A stretch of DNA of 64,000 nt from Plasmodiophora brassicae. Taxonomy: Eukaryota > Endomyxa: Phytomyxea > Phytomyxea > Plasmodiophorida. This document shows, in pieces, positions 33,792 to 43,930 of this stretch. The position numbers and the translations under genes were made by a program. The notes under the pieces were generated by a model. That model did no database searches. It worked only from the letters and a program-made list of their open reading frames with translations, and was not told the DNA's origin. The stretch's first letter is position 1, and every line of letters starts with the position of its first letter. The stretch covers positions 1,054,001 to 1,118,000 of the forward strand of contig CP145412.1 of the NCBI GenBank assembly GCA_036867785.1, given 5' to 3'.

Positions 33792-34400
33792 ATGGTGCTG
33801 GTTCTGTTATCGTTGCGAGTGATGGTCCCCATATTGGCGGTTGCCCTTGCAGGAGCTGTCGGTGGCCGCGCCCGTTCCAGGTAGGCCAACGATACGAAGC
33901 CTCGCGCGCTTTCCGTTGACTTCGACTACCCCTACCTATGTAGCTGTGCCGATTGCAAAGCTGTTGGCGAGAGCTTAGTCGCCCTTCGAGAGGATCTGAA
34001 GACGCGGCATACCGTGGATCTCTGGTATCTTTGGCTCAAACGGTTTCGGAGACTACCTGATCATGTCGCGTCGTACCTTGGGGGACAGCTTGCCCGGTCC
34101 CATTGTCCTGAAGACGCTGCCAAGCGAATCAAGGAATTTCTCCATCAGGGCACAGCGGCAATCAGTTACGTAAACCTCGAAAAGATGTTGCATTCTGAGT
34201 TACATCTGGGCAGTGCGCCTGAATGGTAATCGCTTCTGCGGAAGCGCTGGAATGTGGGCTGGCATTGAGTTTATTGTTCTCGTAGGGATGTCGGCACATT
34301 CATTGAAGACGTCCGTCAGCATTATGCAATAACCCGAAGACTTACGTACGGAGACTCATTTACAGCGTGCATTGTGGAACACGTCCACGATCTGATATGA
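33792..34400 (+). CDS. secreted protein, 161 aa, family unknown
   Basis: Three exons: 33792-33880, 33944-34225, 34286-34400; introns 63 and 60 nt; 161 aa with consistent phases. Exon 1 is a full signal peptide (MVLVLLSLRVMVPILAVALA). The mature part begins with SCADCKAVGESLVALRED, is strongly helical, has further Cys in SHCPED and TACIVEH, and ends HVHDLI. Four or five cysteines in a short helical secreted domain recall saposin-like folds, but spacing does not match well. It lies beside a large repeat-bearing surface protein gene. Small size, secretion and lack of relatives fit an effector-like protein; that is inference. Confidence 0.62.
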
Positions 34401-34744
34401 ATTCTTACAGTACGACGACGCGGGTCTTGCCCGCAAGTCCATCTTCTAAAGATGCTGCAGCTGCCGAACCTATCGGGAAGGAGCGCGACAACGATATTAC
34501 TGACACGATCAGTGGCGCTCTCTCTGTCTGCAGCAGCCCGCCCTGTCTACACGACAGTATTGGAATGTTAGTGCATCGTTACGTTATCAGTCAATATTCT
34601 CTGAACCCTTTTCAGGATGGTCGATTCACCTCCTAATTATGTCGAAGCTGAGCCAGTGGATCCTGTCAAAATTGCAGAGATCCGACAACTGTCAGTCATG
34701 TATTGTTGATTCTTAGTCCTACCGTTCAAGCTCACGAATGCAAT
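34401..34744. other. short region upstream of repeat surface protein
   Basis: About 340 nt. It may contain an upstream exon of the next gene: an ATG at about 34618 starts MVDSPPNYVEAEPVDPVKIA, and a CTTAG acceptor precedes the next gene's frame at about 34717, but no donor gives a consistent phase. Otherwise nothing recognised. Confidence 0.35.
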
Positions 34745-36514
34745 ATGCATGCTAGTGGTGACGCTGTAGCAGTCCCTGTTACCGGCATAATGTCTGCCCC
34801 TGCCGACCCGGGCTCCTTGCCAGAAGTGTCTGTCGGTTCCGAATCGAACACGGTGACTGATGATTCTCAGGAACGCCATTGGGACGTTTCCAATGATAGT
34901 GTATTCCCTGACAAGTCGATACGCGTTGATCCTCACCTCGCTGTCGACAATATCGATCGGAACGCTCTTCCGCCGCTTACTTTTACTGGTCATTTGCCAT
35001 GCCACAATGGGATCGGTGCCCCCATGACCAAATCGTCCCCCGCCGAGGATCGTCTCTATGCGGACTGCACCAGCCCGCCAGTTGTTCTGCCACCATCGTG
35101 TGCCGACCCAGTATCATTGCATAACGGTTCAGATGGTTCTATTATCGCCCCGAATGCGATATCCGCTAATCCTACTGCGGACGACGCGTTGCCAGCTGCT
35201 GCAATGCCATCATCGTGTGATAACCGGCAATCTGCACTCAACGTCTTCAGCGAAAGTATGGCCGCTACCGAACCGATATCTGCCAAGCGTCAACTCACTC
35301 TGGTCGATATCAACCCGCCTGCGGTCGTGCCACTATCTGCATCATGTAACACGCCGAACGCTGTGGACAGCATCGCTCGCGATGCGCTTCAGAAGCAACT
35401 TTGTACCAACCCTTCTGGCCACAACCAAGAAACTTTGCATAACGTTCCCAATGGCTCTGGTATCGCCCCGGATTCGATACCCGCTACATTTACTACGATC
35501 GACACTTTACAAGCTGCTGCTATGCCACCGTCCAGTGATGACCGGGAATCTGCACTTAACGGCTCCAACAAAACGGTGGCTCCTACCGAACCGACACCAT
35601 GCAAGCGTCATCTCACTTTGATCAATGTCGACCCGCCTGCGGTCGTGCCACCATGCGCATCATCCTACGCGTCTAACGCTGTGGATAACATCGCTCGGGA
35701 TGCTCTTCAGAAGCAACCTTGTACCGACCCTTTGTCTGGACACAGCCAGGGATCTTTACATAACGTTCCCAATGGCTCTGGTGTCGCCCCGGATTCGATA
35801 TCTGCTACACCTACCACGATCGACGCTCTACAAGCTGCTGTTATGCCGCCGTCCAGTGATGAGCGGGAATCTGCACTCAGCGCCTCCAACGAAAGGGCGG
35901 CTCCTACCGAGCCGACACCTTTCAAGCGTCATCTCACTTTGATCAATGTCAACCCGGTTGCTGTCGTGCCACCATCCGCATCACCGAGCAATTCTATCAT
36001 GACAGACCCTTCACGCCCGGGTTTGGTTCTTTGTGCACAGGGGGCCTTGGACAAATCCTCTGGCTTGACCCATGCCCACATTGCAGCGGGTGCGATTCTG
36101 CTCAGTGTAACCGCGCTCCTGGCGCGATTTCGCGATCGCAGACACCACGATTCTCATCCAGGACGTGGTGTGGCTGCGCCTCCCAAGCCGCCATCAATAT
36201 CGTCACGTCATGCTGTCGGTGGCGCCGCCGCCGCGCTATCTGCTATGGCGCTAATCAGCCGAGCCATGTCTCATCGCCGCGCCGTCCCTCAATCTCTTTC
36301 TGACGCATCAGACAGCGCGCCTCGCCCCAGCCCAGGGACCTGGATACGCTCAGTCACGTACACCGCTATCCTGTCACTGCTTGCAGTTGGGACGTTCCTG
36401 ATCATCGCCGGCTACCGGTATCAACGTCGACGTCGCCCTCTGGTAACCATCCATGCCGACCCCGACGAACTCGTCTACAAACCGTTCTCGTTGACGTCTG
36501 GCATCCCTTTATAA
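34745..36514 (+). CDS. predicted surface protein with tandem repeats and three membrane helices
   Basis: Unknown family; 589 aa from ATG 34745 in one uninterrupted frame that remains open further upstream, so a 5' exon carrying a signal peptide may be missing. Residues 1-420 are Pro/Ser/Ala/Thr rich with tandem repeats of about 106 aa (motifs LTLINVDPPAVVPP, DNIARDALQKQ, LHNVPNGSG, AMPPSSDDRESAL). The C-terminal 165 residues have three hydrophobic segments (AHIAAGAILLSVTALLA; GGAAAALSAMALISRA; AILSLLAVGTFLIIAGY) separated by Arg-rich linkers, and a tail starting RRRRPLV. This is the same layout as the protein at 18968-21274, although the sequences differ. Function unknown; a variable cell-surface or vesicle protein is my inference. 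Confidence 0.7.
   Translation: MHASGDAVAVPVTGIMSAPADPGSLPEVSVGSESNTVTDDSQERHWDVSNDSVFPDKSIRVDPHLAVDNIDRNALPPLTFTGHLPCHNGIGAPMTKSSPAEDRLYADCTSPPVVLPPSCADPVSLHNGSDGSIIAPNAISANPTADDALPAAAMPSSCDNRQSALNVFSESMAATEPISAKRQLTLVDINPPAVVPLSASCNTPNAVDSIARDALQKQLCTNPSGHNQETLHNVPNGSGIAPDSIPATFTTIDTLQAAAMPPSSDDRESALNGSNKTVAPTEPTPCKRHLTLINVDPPAVVPPCASSYASNAVDNIARDALQKQPCTDPLSGHSQGSLHNVPNGSGVAPDSISATPTTIDALQAAVMPPSSDERESALSASNERAAPTEPTPFKRHLTLINVNPVAVVPPSASPSNSIMTDPSRPGLVLCAQGALDKSSGLTHAHIAAGAILLSVTALLARFRDRRHHDSHPGRGVAAPPKPPSISSRHAVGGAAAALSAMALISRAMSHRRAVPQSLSDASDSAPRPSPGTWIRSVTYTAILSLLAVGTFLIIAGYRYQRRRRPLVTIHADPDELVYKPFSLTSGIPL
35294..35990 (+). repeat. in-frame tandem repeat, units 318 and 321 nt plus partial third
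   Basis: Units start at 35294, 35612 and 35933, each with CTCACT(C/T)TG(G/A)TC. The first two are full and very similar in DNA; the third breaks off after about 60 nt. A more diverged copy lies upstream (about 34970-35293). The close match of neighbours against the distant first copy suggests recent duplication or gene conversion. Confidence 0.85.
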
Positions 36515-37496
36515 ACTCGCCTCACTAGTGTTTGTGTAACCTCGCCTCACTCATGTCTGCGTTCGTCCAAGAAATTACCTGCCGATAGCATCTCTGCTAA
36601 GGCCAGCGTTTCTAGTACAACGGCGAAGTATCAAGCCATCCGTCGACCCTTCATCTCTCACTATTGTATATCTACATAAGCATTTCGCGTTGCCTCTCAA
36701 GGAGCTCAACGACGGGTCTGGAGTAGGTAGTGAGACGGGGGGCGGATGGAACGCAACGAGTCGGTGGCATCCGTGGCCACTTCCGCCAGGGCCCGTCGAG
36801 TGTCACGAAGTGGGAACGAGGATGCGTAGCTGGTTAGAGACGAAGAATCGACGGATGGCAGGGTCCTTGGCCCCGTTCGAACGTTCTTCGTAACGCTGGG
36901 ATTTGCTGGCAGGCACCACGACGACGGAAAATGCTCGACCGAATTCGCGATTCAGAAAAATCCAGTGAACCGGCTTCTCTTCAACTGGATGAAAACTGAC
37001 TGACGTCCAGGACGTGGTGACCCCCCGCCACCAGCGCTTCCGAATTCGATCGCACTGGCCTATCGATTATCGCCGTACCTGTGCCTGTTGAAAACCCGAG
37101 TTATCGCAGGTCGAAGCCAGGGCCTCTGGGCTCTGACGCTCGTTGACCTCACTCAGGATGTGCAACCTCCCAGCGTTGGCCTACGCGCGACGACGGGCAT
37201 GCCAGCAAATGATTTGCTCGGCCATGGTATGTGGGTGTCTGGCATTGTTGGCTCCGCATCTGGACATGACCCCAATGGGCCCATTTCGGTTGCAACATCA
37301 GTCAGGTCAAAAGTCCCCCACGGAAATGCTGTGGTGACCCGTGGTGGTCCGGCCGTCCGAGCCGGTCGCGAAACCCGGGGGGCCGCTCTGCTCTGCCACT
37401 GATGATAAATTTAGGTACGTAACGATTATTGTATTCATTGGTGGTGGATCGACGCGCCTGCGTGAACCAGGGGCGCCTGTTGCGGCTTAGGGCCTG
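36515..37496. other. gene-free stretch upstream of the mannosidase gene
   Basis: About 980 nt. Short frames on both strands have no protein character. CTCGCCTCACT occurs twice (about 36511-36521 and 36541-36551). A GTGGTGACCCG...GGTGGTCC stretch lies near 37332. No RNA gene recognised. Confidence 0.4.
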
Positions 37497-40400
37497 ATGA
37501 CGATCGCGTGGCTGTGCAGCGTGGCATTGCTGTGCTGGCTGGCCGGGGCTGATGAGTCGCTTCCAATGCTGAACGTGCACCTTGTGCCGCATACGCACGA
37601 TGATGTTGGGTGGTTGAAAACGGTGGATCAGGTTGGGGGTGCATTTGGCGTGCCTGATGTCGTGGACCTCCGCTGAACACTGTGCAGTACTATGTCGGAT
37701 CGAAGCAGGAAACCCAGCGAGCATCAGTGCGATACGTGCTGGATACGACGATCCGAGCCCTACTCGAAGATAGCAAGAGGAAGTTCATCTACGTTGAGGT
37801 GGCGTTCTTTGAACGTTGGTGGACGGAGCAGACGGATGCCATGAAGGATAAAGTTCGCGAGCTGGTGCACAACGGCCAACTTGAGTTCATCAATGGCGGT
37901 TGGGCAATGTACGACGTTCTCTGCTCTGTTGTCGACGTTTACTATGCTGATACGCGCACGACAGGAACGACGAGGCATGCGTTTTCTACCAGTCGACGAT
38001 CGACCAGATGACCCTGGGACATCGCTGGCTCAATGACACGTTCAACGTTCAGCCAACGATCGGGTGGGCCGTTGACCCGTTCGGCCACTCGTCTCAACAG
38101 GTCTGTTGCACATGATCGTAACAATTCGCAGCCCATCGCAATTGACAGTTTTTACACAGGCGAGCGCGTTCGCCGACATAGGATTCACGACGTTCGTTCT
38201 CGGTCGCGTTGATGACCAAGATCGGTCATGGCGCAAAACCGCCAAAGAGCTCGAATTCATCTGGAGGCCAAGTAAGAGCCTTGGCCCGGGCAACCAGATC
38301 CTGGGTGCCATCACGCCGGAAGGATATTGTATGGCCGCGTCGTTGCTAGGTTGAGATGCTTCCGTTGAGCAACGTTTGTAGATCCTCCCGGCGACTTCTG
38401 CATTGACGAGACCTGCAACGACGACCCACTGCAGGATCGCGACGACCTGTTCGACAACAACATGGAGGCGAAGGCGGACAAGTTCGCGAAAGAGGTCCGC
38501 GAATGGGCCAGCTGGTATCGCGATGGCGACATGATGCTGACCATGGGAGGCGACTTTCACTACTCCAACGCGCACATCAATTTCGCCAACCTGGACAAGC
38601 TGATCGCGTACTTCAACAAACGCACCGACAAGTACCGGGTAAGCTCCGCCGTATGTGCCCTCTTGCACCGATCATGCCGTGACCCGATGGTAGATGAACC
38701 TGTTCTACTCCACGCCGACGGCCTACTTTGCGAAGCGGTTATCCGACACAGCGCCTTACGCGGTGAAAACCGACGATTTCTTCCCGTAACCAGGCCCCGT
38801 TCATGCCTCTCGGTTGGCTATGGATCTGACCATGTCGACTAGGTATGGGACCGGGGGTGGGCACGCTTACTGGGTCGGCTATTACACGTCGCGACCCGCC
38901 TTCAAGCGGTACGGACGTGTGTCAAACGCCCACCTCCAAGTCTGCAAGCAGCTGCAGGCACTGGCAGGCACCGGCGGCGATGTCGAAACTCTGAAGCGAG
39001 CAATGGCCGTCTCCCAGCATCATGATGCCGTCTCGGGCACTGAGAAGCAGCACGTCGCCAACGACTACGCCAAACGGCTGGCAATCGGGAGCGCAGGCTG
39101 CGATGACGTTATCCAGCGAGCCCTGGAAAAGCTCACTGGCTCGGCCAGTGTCAAGTATGAGCGATGCCCGTTACTGAACATCAGCGTCTGCGAAGTGACG
39201 CAGGGCAGCGACCGGTTCTCCGTCACCGCCTACAACAGCCTCGGTCAGGAGCGCAGCGAGTTCCTGCAGATACCTGTCGAGTCGCCTTCATGGATCGTTA
39301 CCGATGCCAGCGGCAACGACATCGATGCTCAGATCGTGTCCAACATTCACGACCAGGCGACGAGTGGCGACGTTTCGGCCTCTATCTATACGCTCTTCTT
39401 TAGGGCCACGACGCCACCTCTGGGATTTGCCGTTTACACGGTTCGCAAGGCATCGCCAGACGAGGCGACGAGTGCCCCTGTACCCTGGATTGTCACCAGG
39501 AAAGAGGACGGATGTGACGCGTTCGTGTTGGAGAACGATAAGCTTCGCGTGCAGTTGTGCCCCAAGACGGGACGCGTCAAGAAGATCACGAACAAGGCCG
39601 ACGAGATCATTGTCGAGATCGACCAGACATGGCACCAGTACATCAGTCACGATGATCAGGGCGGGGGTCCATCCGGCGCCTACATCTTCCGCCCGCAGAC
39701 GCAAGAACCTGAACCAATCGGACCGTCACCGAAACGGGTCATGTTCTCACGTGGGCCGCTCGTCAGTCAGGTCCATCAGACGTTCTCCGATGGGGTCAGC
39801 CAGACTATTCGACTGTGGCACGACGCCGAACATGTCGAAATCGAGTTCACCGTTGGACCGATTGATGTCGACGATGGCCTCGGGCGCGAAGTTGTCACTA
39901 GGTACTCGTCGGATATCGCGAGCGGCGACAAGTTTGCCACTGATTCGAACGGACGTGAAATGATGGATCGGCGTCGTGATTACCGGCCAACGTGGCTGGT
40001 CGACATCAAGGAGCCCGTTGCTTCCAACTACTACCCGGTTACCACAGCGATATCGTTACGCGACGACGGTAGAGCCATGACCGTGCTGACTGATCGTTCG
40101 CAAGGTGGTACCAGCCTGCGATCTGGGCAACTGGAACTTATGGTCCATCGTCGCACGCTTTTCGACGACCACCTGGGCGTCGGTGAGCCGATCAATGAGT
40201 TGGGTGCCGACAAGCGAGGGCTGGTAATTCGCGGGACGCACCGTTTGATCGTGAGCAAGCCTGAACGTGCCGCACACCTGCACCGGATTCTACAAGATCA
40301 GGTCGCGCATCCATTTGCTCCCAAATTCGCAGCCTTGCCGTCGCTCAGTTCCGATACGGTCGGGGGCACGACGATGTACACGGGTCTGACGACAAGTTTG

Positions 40401-40715
40401 CCCGAGGGCGTACAATTGGTAACTGTGGAGGAGCTACCTGATGGCGACTGGCTTGTACGTTTGGGGCACCAATTCGCCGTCGACGAAGACAGTGGGTTGT
40501 CTACCTCTGTCAGCATCGATTTGGCCTCTACCTTCAAAGGTCGTTGCATCCAGCATGCCGTTGAGCTGAACCTATCCGCCAACCAGGTTCGCAAGGAGGC
40601 ATCAGCCAACGGTTCAACTGCGCCTTGGAAGGTATCACTCGCTCCCATGGAAATCAAAACCTGGAAAATCCGCTTCGGCCGGTGCTCAGGACTCGACCCC
40701 GTCGCAACAATGTAG
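37497..40715 (+). CDS. lysosomal-type alpha-mannosidase (GH38)
   Basis: Glycoside hydrolase family 38 enzyme removing alpha-mannose from N-glycans in lysosome-like compartments. Exons 37497-37631, 37688-37908, 37965-38100, 38160-38328, 38382-38638, 38694-38785, 38843-40715; 960 aa, near the usual 1000. The N-terminus is a signal peptide ([18 protein letters not shown]). Active-site motifs are present: [15 protein letters not shown] (zinc His and Asp), [13 protein letters not shown] (the Asp is the nucleophile), [10 protein letters not shown], and [20 protein letters not shown]. Splicing restores [15 protein letters not shown] across intron 2 and [16 protein letters not shown] across intron 6. 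Introns 53-59 nt. Likely catalytically active. Convergent with the helicase-like gene. Confidence 0.94.
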
Positions 40716-40799
40716 CGACTCTACTGCTGGCTGTATCCATGCCCCCTCTAGTCTAAGCCTGCCCTCCCCTGGACACGAAATCAATATGATGTTAATAGT

Positions 40800-40822
40800 C
40801 ATAAACTTCTGAGGGGTTTATG
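40800..40822. terminator. small hairpin between convergent 3' ends
   Basis: CATAAAC and GTTTATG form a 7-bp stem with a 9-nt loop, 85 nt after the mannosidase stop and 100 nt from the stop of the gene on the other strand. It is short and could be chance; a 3'-end processing role is only suggested by position. Confidence 0.25.
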
Positions 40823-40921
40823 TTGCGAATCTCAGCCCTTTGACGCCCCTCAAGCCAATATGCGCCAGCATTGGTTTCTGCAAAGCGATGTGAGACCACG
40901 GTATGATGAAGAAGACAACGC

Positions 40922-42733
40922 CTAAGCATGCTCTACCTGGATAATCGGGATTTCTTTCAAGCCCAATAGAACCGCGTACTTGTTGGCGTAATGGACGAGA
41001 TCGCCCTTGGTCCACCCACAACGCTTCAAGTTTGCACAATAATGCGCTAAAAATCCGATATATGCACGTTCAGCAGCATCGTACAGAATCTCATCCGAAA
41101 CCACGCTGGACAATGAGGAAAACAGATTACTGGAGGGTTCCGCTTTGACAATCGGGGACAAGTGAGATAGGTCTTCGATGGGTACGCCTTTGAGTTCACG
41201 CACGAGGCCCATTTCGAATGGTGCCAACAGCAGCATGGATTTGGCAGGTACTCCAGCAGCAGAACTCTGCCCGAGCCTATGCAAATATCCGTCCTTTGAC
41301 GTAATGCCAACTTGGATAACCAGGGTAACTCGAGGACTGCACAGAAGCAACATCAGTTAACGTCGTGATCGAAAGCAGTGCTCCGCACGTACTATTTCGT
41401 CTTGTCGACGACCGTGTCTGACGTGAACAGCATCACGTTTTGTGCATCCTTAAAATTATTCGACATGGCGATCTTCTTCTGTTGACCCATTCGAGAATGC
41501 AGCTCAAGGACAGGATAGCCGGCCTTGACGAACAGTTTCGCGTAATAGGATGCGTTTCGGGATGTGACAAAGAAAACGAGGATCTTGAAGTTGTCCGGAT
41601 ACGCCTCCATGTGCTCTTTGATGGCTGCCTCCAGTGCGGCAATGTGGTTTTCAAACGGTACAGTAATCACTTGCTGCTCGACTTTGACAGCTTCCTTGGC
41701 TATGTCCGTCCCGACAGTATCGATGTAGTGATGAACGGGCCGCAGCACAAGTTGAGCAATGTTGTGCAGAGGCACAGGCAAGAAGTCTGTAAACAATACC
41801 GACTGGCGATACTTCTTGTCCGGGAGGTACCCTGGTGAAGGTCAGAAGAGCATATCAAAAGTGAATATATTGACTGACCGAGGATCTTAACAACATCCTT
41901 TTCGAGGGATTCGCGAAGTATCCGGTCACCATCGGCAACCGCTAAATAGCGAAGGTCTTTAAGGCGGGACGCGAATCCCAAGGTCTGCATAAGATGGGCT
42001 TTCATCCGAGACGGCGTTGCAATGAGAAGATCGATGGGCACTGGAGACGCTAAACGCCGAGCTTCGGGCGTAATATCATTACCGCCTGTAGCGACAGTCG
42101 AATAAGCGCAAGCTAGCTGGGCATACATATGAACTGATGTACCCAGAAGGTTAACAATATTGATCTTGTGATATTTGGAAAGCTGCTCAGCAAGTTTCGC
42201 GACCTTCATCTACATCAAAGCACAACGTCAGCCCCACTAAGTGAAGCGCCCGTTGTTAACGAACTAACAGCAATATCCCGAGAAGGCGCAATGATGAGAG
42301 CGGTGACGTTCCTCGCGTTCGCAGTTCCCAAGTTGATAACGGTTTCAATCGCTGGAATAAGAAACGTGGACGTCCTTCCCTAAAAGGATGGGCACATTAC
42401 CATTAATGCCATGGCGATTAATGTGAAGCCCGCGAGGCTTACCGCTCCTGGTTGGGCTCTGCATAGCAGGTCATGCCCAGCTAGGAGAACTGGCAGCGTC
42501 CGCGCCTGAAACGGCGTCATAAACGTCCACTTCATTGCCTCGATGGCCCTGGACGTCTCATGCGACAAGCCCAGCGTATCGAACGGCACTTCGACCATCG
42601 TGCGCGCAGGTGCACGGCGCTCCGGAGCCGGCATCGCCTCTGCCACCACATCGGTATGCGTCGAACGGCAGGCGGCGACCCGGCGGCAACCTGCTCGGTG
42701 CGCCCATCGCAATACGCCACGAACCGACAACAT
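40922..42733 (-). CDS. degenerate DEAD-box helicase-like protein, probably mitochondrial
   Basis: Two-RecA-domain protein of the DEAD-box family (MSS116/DDX-like). Exons 42443-42733, 42269-42379, 41879-42209, 41393-41831, 40922-41336; introns 47-63 nt; 528 aa, phases all agree. The N-terminus is Arg-rich without acids (MLSVRGVLRWAHRAGCRR), as in mitochondrial presequences. The fold is preserved: Q-motif region WTFMTPFQARTLPVLLAG and LLIATPSRMKAHL match, but catalytic motifs are changed. Motif I is AQPGAGRT (Lys to Arg), DEAD is ADGD, SAT is TDF, motif V is SDTVVDKTKYPRV without ARGxD, and motif VI is HRLGQSSAAG, missing two arginines. The frame is intact and spliced, so it looks like a kept pseudo-helicase, not a dead gene. 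RNA binding without ATP hydrolysis is inference. Confidence 0.85.
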
Positions 42734-42901
42734 GTCCACGAGAGATTGACGTTGCAGCTACCACTGCCACGGACCGCAACGGCAATGGGGGTTCCAGGAC
42801 GCCGGCCGTTGGCGCAGTGGAAGCTGCTGCATACGGCAAAAATAATGGGAGCAGTGGCGCTCCTACTTAACATAGTCCTGCCCCTGGGACGTTGATAACA
42901 T

Positions 42902-43430
42902 TTATCTGTACAATGGCCCAAGGACCAGCATCGGAATGCTGTTAGGCGGTTGGTCAGGCGGTCGACGGTTCGGGCTCGGCGGCCGGGTGTCGTTGTAGAT
43001 TGGCGTCCACAGGTCCATCCGTCGCTGGAGGATGTGGTTGGACACGCCGAGTAGTGCGACGTGGATGAAGAGCATGGATATGAAAGGCGCAGTGCCGATG
43101 TCCGTCTTGAACACGTCGATGCAGACGACGGCGCTTGTGACAGATGAGTACAACCAGATTGGCCCTTGAGTTCGACGGAACAAGGCTGTGGAATCGAAAT
43201 CAGCCTTGTGGATTCCGCCAATGGACGAATGTAGTCCCGTTACCAGTCAGACCGGCAGCCACGATTAAAAGAGATACGGTCAAGTCTCCCGTCGGCGATA
43301 TTGACGAGAAACCAAGCTCTAGCGACCGCCTTTGACGCGACAGGTAGAACAGGACGATTAGGGAAACGTCGGCCATCAGCAGGAAGGCGAGCACGTGCTC
43401 CCACCAGGTCCACAGGCCTTGCGCTGCCAT
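42902..43430 (-). CDS. multi-helix membrane protein, 156 aa
   Basis: Two exons, 43244-43430 and 42902-43185, with a 58-nt intron; 156 aa. Hydrophobic segments: HVLAFLLMADVSLIVLFYL, LTVSLLIVAAGLTG (running into the splice), LYSSVTSAVVCIDVF, and FISMLFIHVALLGVSNHIL, so probably four helices. The C-terminal 45 residues are Pro-rich and polar. No family recognised. The frame stays open upstream of ATG 43430 for 500 nt, so an earlier start cannot be excluded. Confidence 0.6.
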
Positions 43431-43930
43431 TGTTGTTAAGCGGCAAACCACCCTAATCGGATACATGACTGACTGCGATGGCGATGGGCGAACATGATAA
43501 TCGGTGTTCGAGGTCGGAAAGCAGGATCGCTGCTGTCTGCATCGATTTGACCTGGACCCGGTTTGCGAGCGATACCTATTGCAATCTGCAGCACGCTCAA
43601 CGTCCATCTCCCGAATTTGGCGTACGCTAGCGACCTTCCCGCTGGTGAACTCGATCAGGGACGGGATGGAGCGGTCACCAGGGAGAGCGGGCTGCCGAAG
43701 CTGCCCATTCTCGCTGAATATCGGTGCGGGCCGGTAATGGCAATGCATCGTGGGATGCCGTTTGGGCTGCACATCGATCGCAACCTCACGTAGCGGGGAA
43801 TACGGACGCGTCGTCGGTAGCATGGTCGTATGGCTGGTCGCCAACGTCAGCTTGGTCGCTCTGAGACTGACTGCCTCGAACGGCCTTTCCCGCTGCACAA
43901 ACGTTGCCCCCGTATGTATTGTACATTCGC
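43431..43930. other. region between membrane-protein start and lactone oxidase stop
   Basis: About 500 nt. A long minus-strand frame is open throughout but its translation is Arg/Ser/Pro rich without domain; I read it as upstream region of the membrane protein gene. Nothing else recognised. Confidence 0.4.

Noticed and set aside
39288-40657. Minus-strand frames over the mannosidase last exon
   Set aside because: Shadows of the GH38 coding frame, which is continuous for 624 codons.
40922-42733. Reading the helicase-like gene as a pseudogene
   Set aside because: Five exons have consistent phases, normal splice sites and no frame breaks; only catalytic residues are changed.
42532-42895. Plus-strand frames opposite the helicase-like first exon
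   Set aside because: Antisense of the presequence and first RecA segment; no domain.
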